Positions 1 through 11,632 of a DNA stretch of 46,497 nucleotides are shown piece by piece. The stretch covers positions 881,233 through 927,729 of the forward strand of contig NMRA01000119.1 in the NCBI GenBank assembly GCA_002633005.1. The letters are read 5' to 3'. A program made the position numbers and the translations under genes. This DNA comes from Phoronis australis. Taxonomy: Eukaryota; Phoronida; Phoronidae. How positions within the stretch are numbered: position 1 is the stretch's first letter; the number at the start of each line of letters is the position of its first letter. The notes beneath the pieces were generated by a model, which was given only the letters and a program-made list of their open reading frames with translations, was not told the origin of the DNA and did no database searches.

Positions 1-944
1 CAACATTTTCTAATTTAAAGCTCCATAGCTTTTGCAATGACTTATCACGAGTAATCTGCTACTCATGTAACACACCTTACTTACAAGCACAACTTTTAAC
101 CCAACAGTGCAGCCATTCCAAATACAGAAACGTTCAACACCATCACTCTCAAATTCAAGATGTCTAAATGCAGGTTTTTAAAATGAATGTGAATTGCCTG
201 AGCAGTAAAACATCACTGAAAAAGCATACATGATTTTACGTAACACAGAAGCTTTATGGTGACCCTTGACAGCCAAAAGTATGTAAACACATATCTGTCT
301 CTCAATGACCCACCTGAAGACAAACCACAGACTACACATTTGGATGAGAAAATAGTTAAGAATCAAGAAAACTATCCAATGGTAATACAAGTTAAAACAG
401 GTAACACCAGTACCGGTTGTATCTTACTCACAATGTAGAAAGTGTCTCTGTAAACCAAATGTTCCATAAAGAAATTACTTGCACACAGTTAAGATTCATG
501 GCTTGGAATGACCAATGACAAAAAAAGAGGAAAATTTTCCATGTGACGTATCGTTTCACAAATTAATACTAGGGTGTTTGATACAAAATTTTGGTATCAT
601 AAAAGACAAAATAATGATCAAAAAGAGACATAAAGAGGAAATTGGAAATGTAATAAGAGGAAATCGAAACCAAAAGAGAGTAAATCCTCTTAAAAAAGGA
701 ACATTTCAAGCCTTGACGGTTTCCAAATTGACACTACATAAACTACCCATGGCAATGTATGAAGGTCGACGGCCTGACTGAACATGATAACTTCTGCTGC
801 ATAACTGGATATATCATGACTATAAACCAAACTGCAGTACCAGATGATCCTCTGCAACAAAGTAGGGCACATGACTGAATTACACCCAGTGGCCATCTCA
901 TCTTAAATAATGTCCGTCAGGCAGCTTCTTTGATGCATTTACTT
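1..944. other. Spacer, no gene seen
   Basis: No exon with convincing coding character and splice sites is visible on either strand. The only structure I can support is a hAT-like repeat remnant at 497-715, listed separately. The short open frames here are AT-rich and do not resemble known proteins. Confidence 0.5.
497..715. mobile_element. Short hAT-like repeat remnant, copy 1
   Basis: The left end reads CATGGCTTGGAATGACC and the right end TTTCAAGCCTTG, an imperfect inverted repeat of the CAGGGCTTGGAA type. The same left end and related inner sequence (GGAAAATTTTCC, repeated AAGAGGAAAT words) recur at 20613-21131 and 28449-28703, so this is a dispersed non-autonomous family. CAGGG-type termini are usual for hAT elements, hence the tentative class. 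No clear target-site duplication is visible for this copy and no transposase is encoded. Confidence 0.5.
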
Positions 945-1155
945 CTACTGATGGCAATCATTCGAAGACGGTAACATTGTCAGACAACAAGTGGGAGTCA
1001 TTTTGCTTTTATGCACATGGAGGCAGTGCATGTCTGACATGACTTGTAACCGGGTTTTCACAATCATCAGCTCATTGATACAGTCATAGCTCTTAGAAGC
1101 CTTCACCGGAATGGACAACCATCTCCTGTTCTTCTTGTTAAAGATAAGTTGCTCC
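945..1155 (-). CDS. Terminal exon of an unrecognised gene
   Basis: Minus-strand open frame of 69 codons plus TAG, entered through a good acceptor (pyrimidine tract TTATTATTCTTTTTAAG) in phase 2. The peptide begins EQLIFNKKNRRWLSIPVKAS, continues with an alternating hydrophobic/charged segment containing INELMIVKTRLQVM and a Cys/His-rich stretch (MHCLHVHKSKM), and ends SSNDCHQ. Amino-acid composition and the splice site look like real coding sequence, but I do not recognise the family. Upstream exons should lie at higher coordinates on the minus strand and were not securely found; the 3540-3427 exon could belong to the same or another gene. No AATAAA is obvious just downstream. Confidence 0.45.
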
Positions 1156-3426
1156 CTTAAAAAGAATAATAAATGTTTCAATTTTATTGCCAGACACGAA
1201 AGCAGCAGCATTGATTTACCCTGAAACATGAAGAGTGTGAAACATATGAAACTCTAAGTTCGGGAGTGCCAATGTCTGACAGGCAAAATCCTGGCTAATA
1301 CTCTGCCCTGGCCCCCCTAACTCAAAATCCTGGATCTGCCCATGATTATGCACGTCTTTCAGTGTTTTAGAAACTTTTTCGAAGTGGTTTCAAACACTGG
1401 ATAACATCCTTTTTGTTATTCAAAATATAAAAATATACTACATATGGTTAATTAAGTGATTAGAGTGTCACACATTTAAAGAGAAAGCAATACACATATT
1501 AACAGCATTTGTCACAGGGTGGGTAAATTGTTCCCACCACATATTAGCGTGTAGCAGGTGGTTCATACACGATTTATAGAATAGGGCATTCAAAATGAGT
1601 TTTCCAATGAATGAGGGCATCCATGACCAATGACTCTTGACTAGTTCTATGACACCAAGTCAAATTGCTGTTATGGTGTAGAATGTTACTGTGGACTCAT
1701 AGGTCACCCAATGTTCAAAGCTGTGTCACTGCTATGCCTATCAGGATATGATAATTTTCAAGGCTTTCATAATTTTAAAGGGTAATGGTTTTGAAACCAA
1801 TCTTAATGAAAGTATCTCTCAACCTTTGTGAACACAAAACTAACACGTATTTTCATGTCTATTAGGTCAATGAAATGAAAATGCTACAATGACCTTAGGC
1901 AACAAGCAACCCCTTGGTTGATTGCTCGGTTAGATGCGGCATTCAGGGTTATGTAATTGCCGGTTGTGACCTTCAAAATGTGACTAATACCTGGAGATAG
2001 GCCACCTACACCTTTGTGCAAATACACACAATTGCATACACAAACCTTTTCCAAGTAAAATCTTGATTTTCTAAATGTGACCATGAATTCAAAGTCAAGG
2101 CTGTCAAAATTGCCTGGAGATGCCTCATCTAAACTTCAGCACAAAATACAAACAAAACTTCATTCTTGAGATATCATGTGACATAGGTATAGACAGATGG
2201 TCATGAATACTATGTCCCACGCTTTGTGCTAATGTGAGGCAGAGGACACTTAAAACATGTAAGTGTTCATAACTATGTTACAAAGACTTCACTTGTTGAT
2301 AAAGAGAAGGAAACATTGCGTGAATGAAAACACACACACACGCACACCCACACAGGGCATGAGCACACTCGGACATTTTTAATTCATATGTCACATTAGT
2401 TTTTGGTTATTTTAATCATCTCCCATACAAGGACAATCAAATTCATCTTTCTTAGAAACATTGCAGGTGGTCTTTTTGCCATAAGCTGCACTGGTGTAGC
2501 TTTGGGGACATAACAGGACGTGGCATGGCTTGTTCATTGCAGAAAAAACCTTCCCACGTCGTCTCATCTCAATTTTGTGTTTGACCCTTTGTTTCTAGCA
2601 GAATCATAAAGTATCACTCATTTTAGCACTACCCCACCAATGGCCACTTACAATTTAGTGNCTGATGTAGCTTTGGGGACATAACAGGACGTGGCATGGC
2701 TTGTTCATTGCAGAAAAAACCTTCCCACGTCGTCTCATTTCAATTTTGTGTTTGCCCCTTTGTTTCTAGCAGAATCAAAAAGTATCACTCATTTTAGCAC
2801 TACCCCACCAATGGCCACTTACAATTTAGTGTTAAACCCCTGTTGAATACTGAGTTGTTGCCACACAAGTAGCCAAAATGCATGTTTGACCCAGCTATAT
2901 TAATTACCTTGCACTGCCAGCTTCATCTTGACCTATCGCCTGGACTTTGAGTGACGGTTTATCTGACCATTTAGAACTCATCATTCTTGACACACCTTCG
3001 CTTCCAAGCTGCCATAATACCTGACAAACAACACGTTGCTGGATAAAACTTATTGTTTATTAGTCGACATTGACGCAAGGGGGCGGAGCTTGTGATAGGT
3101 TAATTCTGGTACACCGGTACACAAGGCTTTGAGAGTAGCAAAATGCTTGCCAGAGTACATAAGATTCAGCAGGTTGAAAATTCCCAACACATATCTTTTG
3201 TTCTACAGCATAACATCAAATCCATGTTAACGTGAGTTGGCAATTGGCTGCTCAGTGATATCTTCGAAAAAACAATACACTTTCTGATGCTGTTAACATT
3301 ACTGAATGCTATAATGTGCCATTATCCAAAGCTAGAATGGGTACCTGCTGTTGATGTAAGGCGATGCCTTCTTCAGCAATCTTGGGTTGTTTTGAATGCA
3401 TCATGGTCAGGTGACCCCTTCTCAAT
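1156..3426. other. Spacer with transposon end and duplicated segment
   Basis: No secure gene. At about 1305-1345 the sequence GCCCCCCTAACTCAAAATCC followed by TGGATCTGCCC resembles the right end of a G-run transposon whose other relatives are at 14891-15826 and 30978-31009. A CA-rich tract occupies about 2329-2356. A near-perfect duplication flanks a single N at 2661. Confidence 0.45.
2491..2831. repeat. Direct duplication around single N (2661)
   Basis: Positions 2491-2660 and 2662-2831 are nearly identical (both contain GTAGCTTTGGGGACATAACA and end ACAATTTAGTG), separated by one N. The second copy starts immediately after the N and the first ends at it. This is the pattern expected when two overlapping contig ends, perhaps two haplotypes, were placed side by side rather than merged. 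Confidence 0.7.
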
Positions 3427-3540
3427 TCATTTGTCTTCATCAGCACCTTCTAGTAACTCGCTGCTATGCAAGTTGAAAGTGCTGGCAGTTGTCAGTGGAG
3501 CAGTCCACAAATGCTTGTCTGTCACAACTAGTGCAACGCC
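3427..3540 (-). CDS. Possible terminal exon, unrecognised gene
   Basis: After a good minus-strand acceptor (TATGTTGTTCTTCAG) there are 37 open codons and a TGA. The peptide begins GVALVVTDKHLWTAPLTT and ends with an acidic tail, LLEGADEDK, which is plausible as a protein C-terminus. An 85-codon open frame overlaps on the plus strand (3287-3544) but reads as a low-complexity shadow. No homology is recognised and no upstream exon is secure, so this remains a candidate only. Confidence 0.3.
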   Translation of the reverse strand, partial: GVALVVTDKHLWTAPLTTASTFNLHSSELLEGADEDK

Positions 3541-3637
3541 CTGAAGAACAACATATATAACATTAATACAAGCCACCAATTTGGGAATATCCATACTACC
3601 ACTAGCAAGGTATAATGACTATCAGCATGTACTGTAT

Positions 3638-3803
3638 ACAACCACAAGACTACACAGTTAGCCTTGCAGAGAGTATCAAAAGTAGGACTAACAGGTTAGA
3701 TGCCTAGACTGTCAGTCAACATAAACAACCACAAGACTAGTTAGTTGTGTAGGGCTGCTAGAGTATCAAGACTAGCACTAACAGGCTGTATAGACTGTCA
3801 GTC
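3638..3803. repeat. Two-copy ~87 bp tandem repeat
   Basis: Units starting at 3638 and 3725 both begin ACAACCACAAGACTA, share AGAGTATCAA and CTAACAGG in the middle, and both end TAGACTGTCAGTC. The copies are diverged, so this is an old tandem duplication in non-coding DNA. Confidence 0.6.
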
Positions 3804-3861
3804 TCTATACACACTGCAAGATAACATGAATTCGCAAAAGAGAGGATTAAATGATTANCAA

Positions 3862-4837
3862 CCCTTACCTACCAGTCCACTTACTTTTACATGAAAAACG
3901 CTAGGGCTTCTTTTATTGTTCAAATTAATCCAAGACACAAGTGGACGAAACCAAGCCCGGAGGGCTAAACAACTAAAACAGTAAATAACGCAAAAATACT
4001 CAGTCAAAGACGCCAAGGATTTTACTAAAGGAATATTGTAATGTCGGTGTGCTCTACTGTGCACTGTTAGGCAGTAAAATAAATCTATCATAACATTCTG
4101 AAAACTAAGTAAGGTTAGTAAGGTTAGCATTGCAAGTGACGCCTCGGACATCCGTTGATGACTTACCTGATCGAGCAAAATCTTTCCTAACTGAGAGCGT
4201 GTACCAGCCATCTGGGATTGCAGATAAGTCCAGCACCCAAACTGATCTTCATTTCAAACTTTACGGCGATAATAGTCAACTCGAGGACGCTTAGCAAGCC
4301 TTTTCAACGGAGGACGACCTATCTTAGCCCGAACGCCAGCCATTACTTGCTTGGTATGCGTGAACTTGAATTTTGCTTGATCTGAAGATCGCGTATGCGG
4401 AGCTTACAGTTAAATACACAATAAAGAAATCTGGTGAATATTTTGTTCAATGTAGAGAATTTTTGTGATTATTGGTTCTAGAAGCAATTATTTCACTCGC
4501 TAGCAAATTATAGTAGCTTGAACGTGATTATTTGAGTGGGTATGCCGAGTTCACGTAGGCCCATATACGATCTTGAGATTAACCGAAACTCCAAGTTCAT
4601 ATTCGACACTCAAATCTTCGATTGACACTTCGTACGGCCTCCATTTATTTTTTGGTGCACCACAGAAAAGCAAAAAATTAAGCTAAAAAAATCTGTATTA
4701 AATTCAGTTCATTATGAAAAAATTCGATGTCATGGCAAAGATTATTATTTGGGCTTAGGTTTCGAATAAAAGTGTTTGCGTAAAGATCCGTTTCATGAAG
4801 TTTTTAACAAAAATGAAGCGGAAATAGTGCCTTTAAG
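3862..4837 (-). repeat. ~976 bp dispersed repeat, copy 1
   Basis: Shares about 95% identity by eye with 11633-12839 from CCCTTACCTACCAGTCC to GTGCCTTTAAG. On the minus strand it has exon-like content: ATG at 4343 followed by 29 codons starting MAGVRAKIGRPPLKRLAKRP (basic, AT-hook/NLS-like) and a TGA at 4256-4254. Reading continues in the same frame as NEDQFGCWTYLQSQ into a second ATG at 4211, MAGTRSQLGKILLDQ, which ends at a consensus donor CAG|GTAAGT (4177/4176). Both copies keep the TGA and the donor. It may be the 5' end of a multi-exon transposon gene or a duplicated promoter plus first exon. No terminal inverted repeats are visible. Confidence 0.6.
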
Positions 4838-6163
4838 AGTCTGGGACGTGTTACAGCTCCCCCGGGCCAACAAAGTATTTTGCAGCCGATTGTGAACCAG
4901 CGCCACCGTTAGACGACACTCTACACATGCGCACTCCTAACTTCCTAGGTTGATGGAGTGTTTGGGGACTTAGAACTGTGAACTGTGTGATAAATGTTAG
5001 GCCTATTTTTAGAAGAAGCAGTTCACGTGACAGCCAGAGTAAAACGGTAACATGTTGTATGGTAGAAGCATAAATTACCTTTAGGTATGGTGACGAAAAA
5101 AAGCGTCTGTGAGTTTAAATACGAGCAAAATTAATATATCTTGCTTGTTCAGTGACTGAGGTCTCGCGATCATATTTTGGTAATAGTCGGATACATGGGT
5201 CCCTGATTTGAGCACAAGTTAGGCCTACTGGCACTTTGAGTCACTGAATAACGCCTGTTATTCATTATATATTTGTGCCAATGTTACTAAAGCTGACTGC
5301 CAAATAACCGTGGTGATTTGATAAGGCAAGACTACACATGGCTGACATTTTATTTTGTGCATTTATTTTCGCTAAGTTAGTAAGTAGAACCAAATAAATG
5401 CAATAGCATTTTTGAGATCTATACCACTTCCAGACAATGATAGTTAAAAATTATAGGCATCCACAACAGTGTTAGAAGCCTTTGAATGTGAAAAAGATTA
5501 ATTTTGGCGATAATTGTTTTTGTTCGAAATTGGTGAGATTTTACTGTAAAACTTGACTGCAACATAATTCCAAAATGGTAGACGATGATGTGGATTCAAA
5601 ATTAAAGCACAAATAAATGTCAACTATGAGAATAGACTGAGGAAGAATGAGTGGAGAACACATGACTTATCATAACTCTAGTATGATTGTAAAGCAAACT
5701 TAGCTAAGGCTTTAGGGAGTAGGCCTATATGCTGGACACACTGTTATCACTGGTACTGTTTCTGTCCACAAAAAGGGCGAAAAATGAAATCAAACGTCGT
5801 AATTGTTCAGACTACTTGTAGCTTAAATGCTGTCTAATTAAAGTGCATTTAACAGTAATAGAGCGGAAGACTTAATGGTTTTCTGCCAACTCTGGATGGT
5901 CAATCACGACAATTTTATGTTACATGAACACATGTGCCACATTTAGCATGGGGAACAGATAGCTTATGAGCACATGTGCCATCTTAAGTGCTAAATAGCC
6001 AAAGAATTAGCATCTGTGACTGACTAACATTTTTTCTTCAGAAGTTCTGTCATTTCTTCTATGTTAAAAATATCACATTTGCATTGATTGTTTTGTTCTA
6101 ACCCTGTAGTAATGGTCACGTGAAGTTGCGGTGGCAATACAGAACAACGGATGTTCGGCTAGA
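4838..6163. other. Spacer upstream of the 6.2 kb gene
   Basis: No exon is supported. A locally CpG-richer stretch around 4855-4960 (CTCCCCCGGG, GCGCCACCG) could be promoter-proximal for the plus-strand gene that starts translation at 6164, but no TATA box or other decisive signal is visible. TAGGCCTA-type words occur at about 5003, 5220 and 5724. Confidence 0.35.
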
Positions 6164-9114
6164 ATGAGTGAGCCGCCTAGAAAGAAGTTGAAACAAACCA
6201 GTATTCTAGATCTGTTTGGAAGGAGAAAGGACAAGAGTGAGCCCAGTGACAGCATTATAAAGGTGGTGTCTGAAGAAGACGCGGGTAAATTGGTATTAGA
6301 ATGAAAGTACTTAATGGACTGTTACGATTATTTGATTTTGGGAATTTCTGGTGGTAAGCTCATGGGGACTTGTCAGAAAAAATGCCACATTTTGTAGTTT
6401 TCGTGCTCCGACATACCATTGGAAATTGAGATGTTAGTAAATTAAAAGCTGTAGGATATACAGTGGAGTCCGCTTAATGTCAGTATCAATGAAAAACAAG
6501 TGGGTTCTGATTTGGTTGTGATCATCATTACTCTCATAAGCTTATCATGCTAAGTGGAGAGCTTTAAATGTAAAACAGCTAAACAGAATTTTTACCCTGA
6601 TGTGGAGTTCCCGTGAATTGAAGACACATTAGGTAGGTTTTTGGCTTGAAAAACTTTAGTACATATGCTAGTTAGTGGGTGAGAATCTGTTTTGCTGATT
6701 TTTGGGTAATTTTACATGGCATTTGGGAGAAGATTATTTTTCGACATTTCATGACAATAACCTGGATGTTCTATAATCAATTAATCCGGTATGACATTTA
6801 GTGGACTCTTATTGTATAATAAATATGCTTTGTGTTTGAGTGTTAATATGACTGATCAGGTTAACGGAAAGATTTCTGTTTTTTTTAACAAATAGCGATA
6901 AACATGTTTTCATTGCTAGGAAGATTTTGATGGGAGTATAGTTTTGATTGCAATCCAGATTTCTTTTGCAGATAGGTCCCAGAATTCCCAGTTTTCGGAT
7001 GTTATTGTGATCAGCGATACTAGCTCTCAGGAGATGAGTGACGGTTATGATGAGCGCCGTGCTAAAACGGCTATGGCTGCTGAAATGAGGCGGTAGGAAT
7101 TGATATACCTTAGCTGTGAGAATTTGAATTTAAATGAAAATTGTTTATCAATATTCAGCACCGCATATATTGTCTTATGGTGATGGTGTATACCTGAACA
7201 CCATTAAAAAGGCAATGTGTAGCCTGAGCTATTTACTAGTTTCTTAACATACAGTTTTATTATGGTGTAAACTTTTGACTGCTTCGCTTCTAACTTAGGT
7301 TGATCATTGTTGTACATATCAAAAATTCGAAACATGGCTCAAAATGTGAAGAATGCTTTTAGTTATTGCCGCTTTATTTGCCTTTGTAATCGGAGAAACT
7401 ACTATTAGTTACAATAATCACTTTATTTTTACTGCAAAAGAATTTTTNCCCCCCCCCCTGAAATTCTCCTACATTTCATTTGGCAGTTCGGGGTGCGAAT
7501 TGTTGACTTGCATATGCGCGCAGCCAAGGGGGCTCGGGGGGTGGCAAATGCACAATGCATAGGCCTTGAACAAATCCCGTTTTTAGTAATAAGGTCCACA
7601 GACCCAAAAATTCGAGACCCCTATATCCCTACATCGTGCTCGTTCTTCTAAGATGACACGGGAGCACCTCCCGATGGCCGGAGAATCGACCGACCGAAAC
7701 GTCGTGACTGTGGAAATAGAAAAGAGGTCGGTGTAAATAGACCAAGAGATCTTAATAATAGTTGTTCACCAGTTACCTCAAAAACGCTGTTAGGAATTTT
7801 CGATTAGTCTCTTAGTTTGAAAAGTTTCAGAGAAATCCACCGAGCTTTTTTCGAAAACTCGTGTTCCTAAGTTTAAATTAAGTCGATTTGCTGAAGCCGA
7901 TAAAAAGTTGATTAAGTAGTGGGTGACGAAAGTGTAAAGGCCTTCGGTTAATTATTCGGTGAACACTTGTTTTCGGTCAATGCGCTAGGCGAGATCAGCT
8001 GACAAGCCAATTATCCTATTAGAATGCGTTGGGTGCACTCAATCGCCGCCTATGGTAAGCTACATGTACAGCTGGGCTCCGCAAGGAGAGTGTACTCACA
8101 CCAGGACACTGATGTTTTTCATTCAGAAATTGTGAAAGCCCCGTATGTTGTTTATATATGTGAGCATGCGCATTCCACAGTTTATTGTTTCCTGTACATT
8201 TCTCTTATTTACAACGTATGGCTGTGGTGAGTTGTTAGCGAGATATTTGAAAGTTTACACAAGTTTTATTATGGCTGGGGCCAAACATGGTAAGATGAAT
8301 GTTGACCAGTTTCTTGAGGAAGTGTTCATGGATTCAGAAAGTGAAAACGAGCTGGAATTGGCACTCGAAAGTGACGGTGACAACACCTCAACGGTTCCGG
8401 TTAAATGTGGTGAAAGGGTTATTGGCCAATTACAGTCGAAATCGTGCGGTACTTCGCCCTATTCAAAATGTTCCGACCCGTATGACCGAGCGTCACTTCA
8501 TCGAAATCAATCCGACAAAAACGAGTAGTGGTCGCTAGTAGTTCCCTGGTTGTGCCGTATGTTCAAAACGGATAGTGAATCGGCATCAGACTGAATATCG
8601 TTGCGAACAGTGTAGAATAGCTTGGTGCCCCCACCCGTGTTTCAAGTTGTTCTGCACCAAGGTGAACTTCAAAACAGACTGTAGCAAGCAACTGCACCAG
8701 TCATAAATTTGTAATCGTACAAAGTTGAGGTAAGTTATATACCGTATATTTTTGTTTGTATATGTGATGATACAGACAATAAATCTTCGTTATTAAAACA
8801 TGCAAGTCTCATGAATTCCCTTTTGAAACTGCTTATTATGGTTTTTGAGTGTCAGCTTCATTTCCTAGAATAACATGTACAGTAGTGTGTACCCTGCATG
8901 TCTCTTTTTATTTTATTTGTTGTGATAGTGTGGGTTGTGACCTACAACCACTTCAGCTAGGGACTGAGACTGATCCATATGTGACAGTGGAGGTAAAACC
9001 AGGAGAAATAGATAGGGAACTTCAGTCCCAAGACAGCACCAAAATACCCCTCCAACTCATTAAAGCTCCGTCGTCAAGAGAAGACAAAATAGCTATGCAT
9101 GTACTCAGGGTACC
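6164..9114 (+). CDS. Unrecognised gene, PIP-box/SIM-like N-terminus
   Basis: Three exons join in frame: 6164-6284, 6972-7092 and 8929 to about 9114. Exon 1 starts at ATG (MSEPPRKKLKQTSILDLF) and ends at a GTAAAT donor in phase 1; exon 2 follows TTCTTTTGCAG and ends at GTAGGA in phase 2; exon 3 follows GTTGTGATAG and needs exactly phase 2. Residues about 4-22 combine a basic NLS-like patch with QTSILDLF, close to the PCNA-interacting consensus QxxIxxFF except for Leu at the seventh position. IIKVVSEE and DVIVISD look like SUMO-interacting motifs (hydrophobic core plus acidic/Ser residues). Exon 3 encodes an acidic segment (TETDPYVTVEVKPGEIDREL). An internal donor GTAAAA at 8993 could shorten exon 3. 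If exon 2 does not splice, TAG at 7094 would end an 80-residue protein. 3' exons are not found. Similar N-termini occur in PCNA-bound repair factors and in some hAT-derived zinc-finger proteins, so identity is open. Confidence 0.5.
8271..8706 (+). pseudogene. Decayed piggyBac-type transposase relic
   Basis: ATG at 8271 opens an acidic N-terminus (MNVDQFLEEVFMDSESENEL), typical of piggyBac transposases. After about 43 codons the homologous reading jumps one frame to FRLNVVKGLLANYSRN and MTERHFIEINPTKTSSGR, then meets two adjacent TAG codons (8536-8541). In the same frame it continues as a C-terminal cysteine zinc ribbon (CAVCSKR, YRCEQCRIAWCPHPCFKLFC) and stops at 8704-8706. The N-terminus is thus joined almost directly to the C-terminal domain: the whole DDD catalytic core is missing. 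Frameshift, double stop and internal deletion make it non-functional. It sits in the second intron of the 6.2 kb gene. Flanking TTAA sites and terminal repeats could not be assigned; an AATAAA lies at 8779. Confidence 0.75.
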
Positions 9115-9408
9115 TGTAAATAAATGCTCTTCAATTAAGTTTACTTAACATTAACTGAGTGCAATCACTAATTGGNAGATACGAAATACGAAATACGAAT
9201 GAATGGAACTGGCGGGTAAAACGCTTTTAAATGTCAGTACCACGTGACAAGTTCACAATCAGGGGGGTACTTGAAAATGAGTACAACAGGAAACAATACC
9301 TAATATACACAGGCAATATGAATGATTGCGTCTGCAGTAACAGTACCTGTAAATAAATGCTCTTCAATTAAGTTTACTTAACATTAACTGAGTGCAATCA
9401 CTAATTGG
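9111..9408. repeat. 65 bp direct repeat flanking single N (9176)
   Basis: The block beginning TACCTGTAAATAAATGCTC and ending CAATCACTAATTGG occurs at 9111-9175, just before the N, and again at 9344-9408. The first copy overlaps the end of the putative third exon of the 6.2 kb gene, so the exact exon end is uncertain. Either a real tandem duplication or a misjoined contig overlap explains it. Confidence 0.6.
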
Positions 9409-11632
9409 TATTTCTTTTGGGTTTTGTTAGTGCCTGTTATAAATCACCCAGTGGATTTGATTTATTTTCTGTAGTTAATGGATTGAAGACAACAAAAAGT
9501 AAAACTACAGCTGTAAACAACAGTTTGCCTACCGGTGCGTGAAACTTAATTCTTTCTCAAGGAGTTACATGTATCATCACTCACAGAGAAGAGGATTAGA
9601 TGATGGCAAAAAATAAATGCAAAATGAAGTCTACGCTATGATGACAGGAAATGGTGGCAAACTCCCAAAGAATTATATCCTCTCTCACTAAGTCTTGATC
9701 AACTATAAAATCGTACTTTTGTTTGATTTTTATAACAGCAAATCAAAGTGGCAATCACAGGTGGTCATCTGGTTGTTTCCTAATCTTATATTTAAGTTTC
9801 TGTTGCAGGGAACACACCTAAAATCTGAAAAGCAACGTTTCTCTGAAAAAAGATGAAGTCTGAAGTTTCTAAAGAGCTTTCTATAAATAAAAACAATTTG
9901 GCTATGAGAAAATGTTCATTTCAATAATAAAAGTAACTGAACGGACTAAACAGAAAGTAAAGGTCACAATTCCAACTACTAAACACTTTATCAACAATGA
10001 ACAAAAAATTAATAATTTACAGGCAATATTTAAAAATCTTGTTGTTGAAGGAAAAAAAAGAATACTCCACTCTATATAAATGAAACGTGAACAAATTAAT
10101 CAGATTATTCAAGCGTAAAAATAAGTTTCTCCGTTATTCGGACGTAAAGTCATCTATATAGGCCAGATTCTTCTGCATTTATTTTTCATCAAACTTGTGC
10201 AGTATCATGATATTGTAATTTTGTCATAATTGTTCTTTTGTTTGGGTTTGTTTTGGTCTATTGGTCTGCCTGCCATCGCTCAAAAATCACTCGGACCCTG
10301 TGTTGGTGCCAGGAATGGCATGGTTTTCATGGTCTTGTTATCTCTTACTTTACCAAATTGTCTCTTTATTGAAGAACTGTTCACTTTGGATTTACTTTCA
10401 TGTTAGCACGGCAAAAGATTTCACATATGTTTCTGTCAACTTGCTTTGTTTTCTGTCGAGTAGCTTCTACAGAACTAATTCACGTGGCGGACATTAAAAT
10501 CCAAAGCGAGGCTCACTGCGATAAACAAAGCGGAAGTTGACATTGCGTGAGCTAAATGGGCGGTCTTTCGAGTCCAACCTGGATATTAAATCTTAAAAAT
10601 GTGTCAATAATTAACCACAGAGACGTGGGAAAATACATTAGAGAACAAGTCAATGCACCAAAAAGTTGTCTGACGAAAGGGTATCAGTTTTTTTCGGAAA
10701 ACTAGCTTCGAAACATGAAAAGTAAATATGACCAAATTGCGGCAATTCTAGTGTTACGGATTAGGTATTACCCTGAATGCAGGTTACGTTTCTTCTTGTA
10801 AATTGTTGACACAAATGCTTTCTACTTGAACCAGGTTATCTGTTTGTTTTGTTGACGAGTCGACAGTGGTGGCTCATCGTATTTTGCTGTCATGTGCAAT
10901 TAGTCACATCGGGTTTAAGTTGTTGATCAAGAATATTAACATCAAGCATAGCCTAGGTCGTGATGAGGTAGGGACTACAGGGACTAACAGTTGATTTGTC
11001 ATTGATCTGAAAGAATAAGTGACGTTATTAAATACATTTTATTGAAATAAAAAAACCAGGCTCGTAATTGAAAATGAGAATTATTTGACCATATCTTAAA
11101 TTTTGAAGAATAAAATTAAAAACAACCACAGCCCCAGAAATCGCTTTCGCATTATATCCAGGTTCCCATTCATTCTCTTGCAAACATTCTCAAGTAATTA
11201 TTTGACCATCAATTCTGCTGTCTTGGTTTTAATAAATCTTACTTCTATTTCATGTGTTAGTTCAAATATCAATCTGGACCAAGTCATGAAAACACAGCCT
11301 GGCTGGCCGAAGATTCTTTGCTATGATGTTCGGCAACCGAGATGCGACAAAATATGATCTAAATTTTCGAAAACATTTATAGATTCTACACGGACATATT
11401 TTCTATTGTAACTAACCGGTATACTAGTAAATACTGATCCTTGAGTAGACGTCATCAAAACGTGGCCAAATTTGCAAAGTCCTAAGGTTGGACATTTACT
11501 GAAAACATCTGCATTGCCCCAATAGTCCAATATTGATCACAGCCTAAGCCAGTGTTCTCAGGGAGATAAGTGTGTGACAATCCTAGGTTGCGAACCTGTG
11601 TACAACTGTTCGGTTTCAACAGCCCTTACCTA
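9409..11632. other. Spacer, no gene seen
   Basis: AT-rich sequence without a supported exon. Open frames at 10261-10497 (plus) and 11321-11530 (minus) lack splice context or recognisable domains. Later exons of the plus-strand gene that starts at 6164 may be here but I could not identify them. Confidence 0.4.

Noticed and set aside
7093-7096. Stop codon ending the 6.2 kb protein at 80 residues
   Set aside because: A usable donor (GTAGGA) lies at exactly this point and the next exon at 8929 has the required phase; kept as an alternative only.
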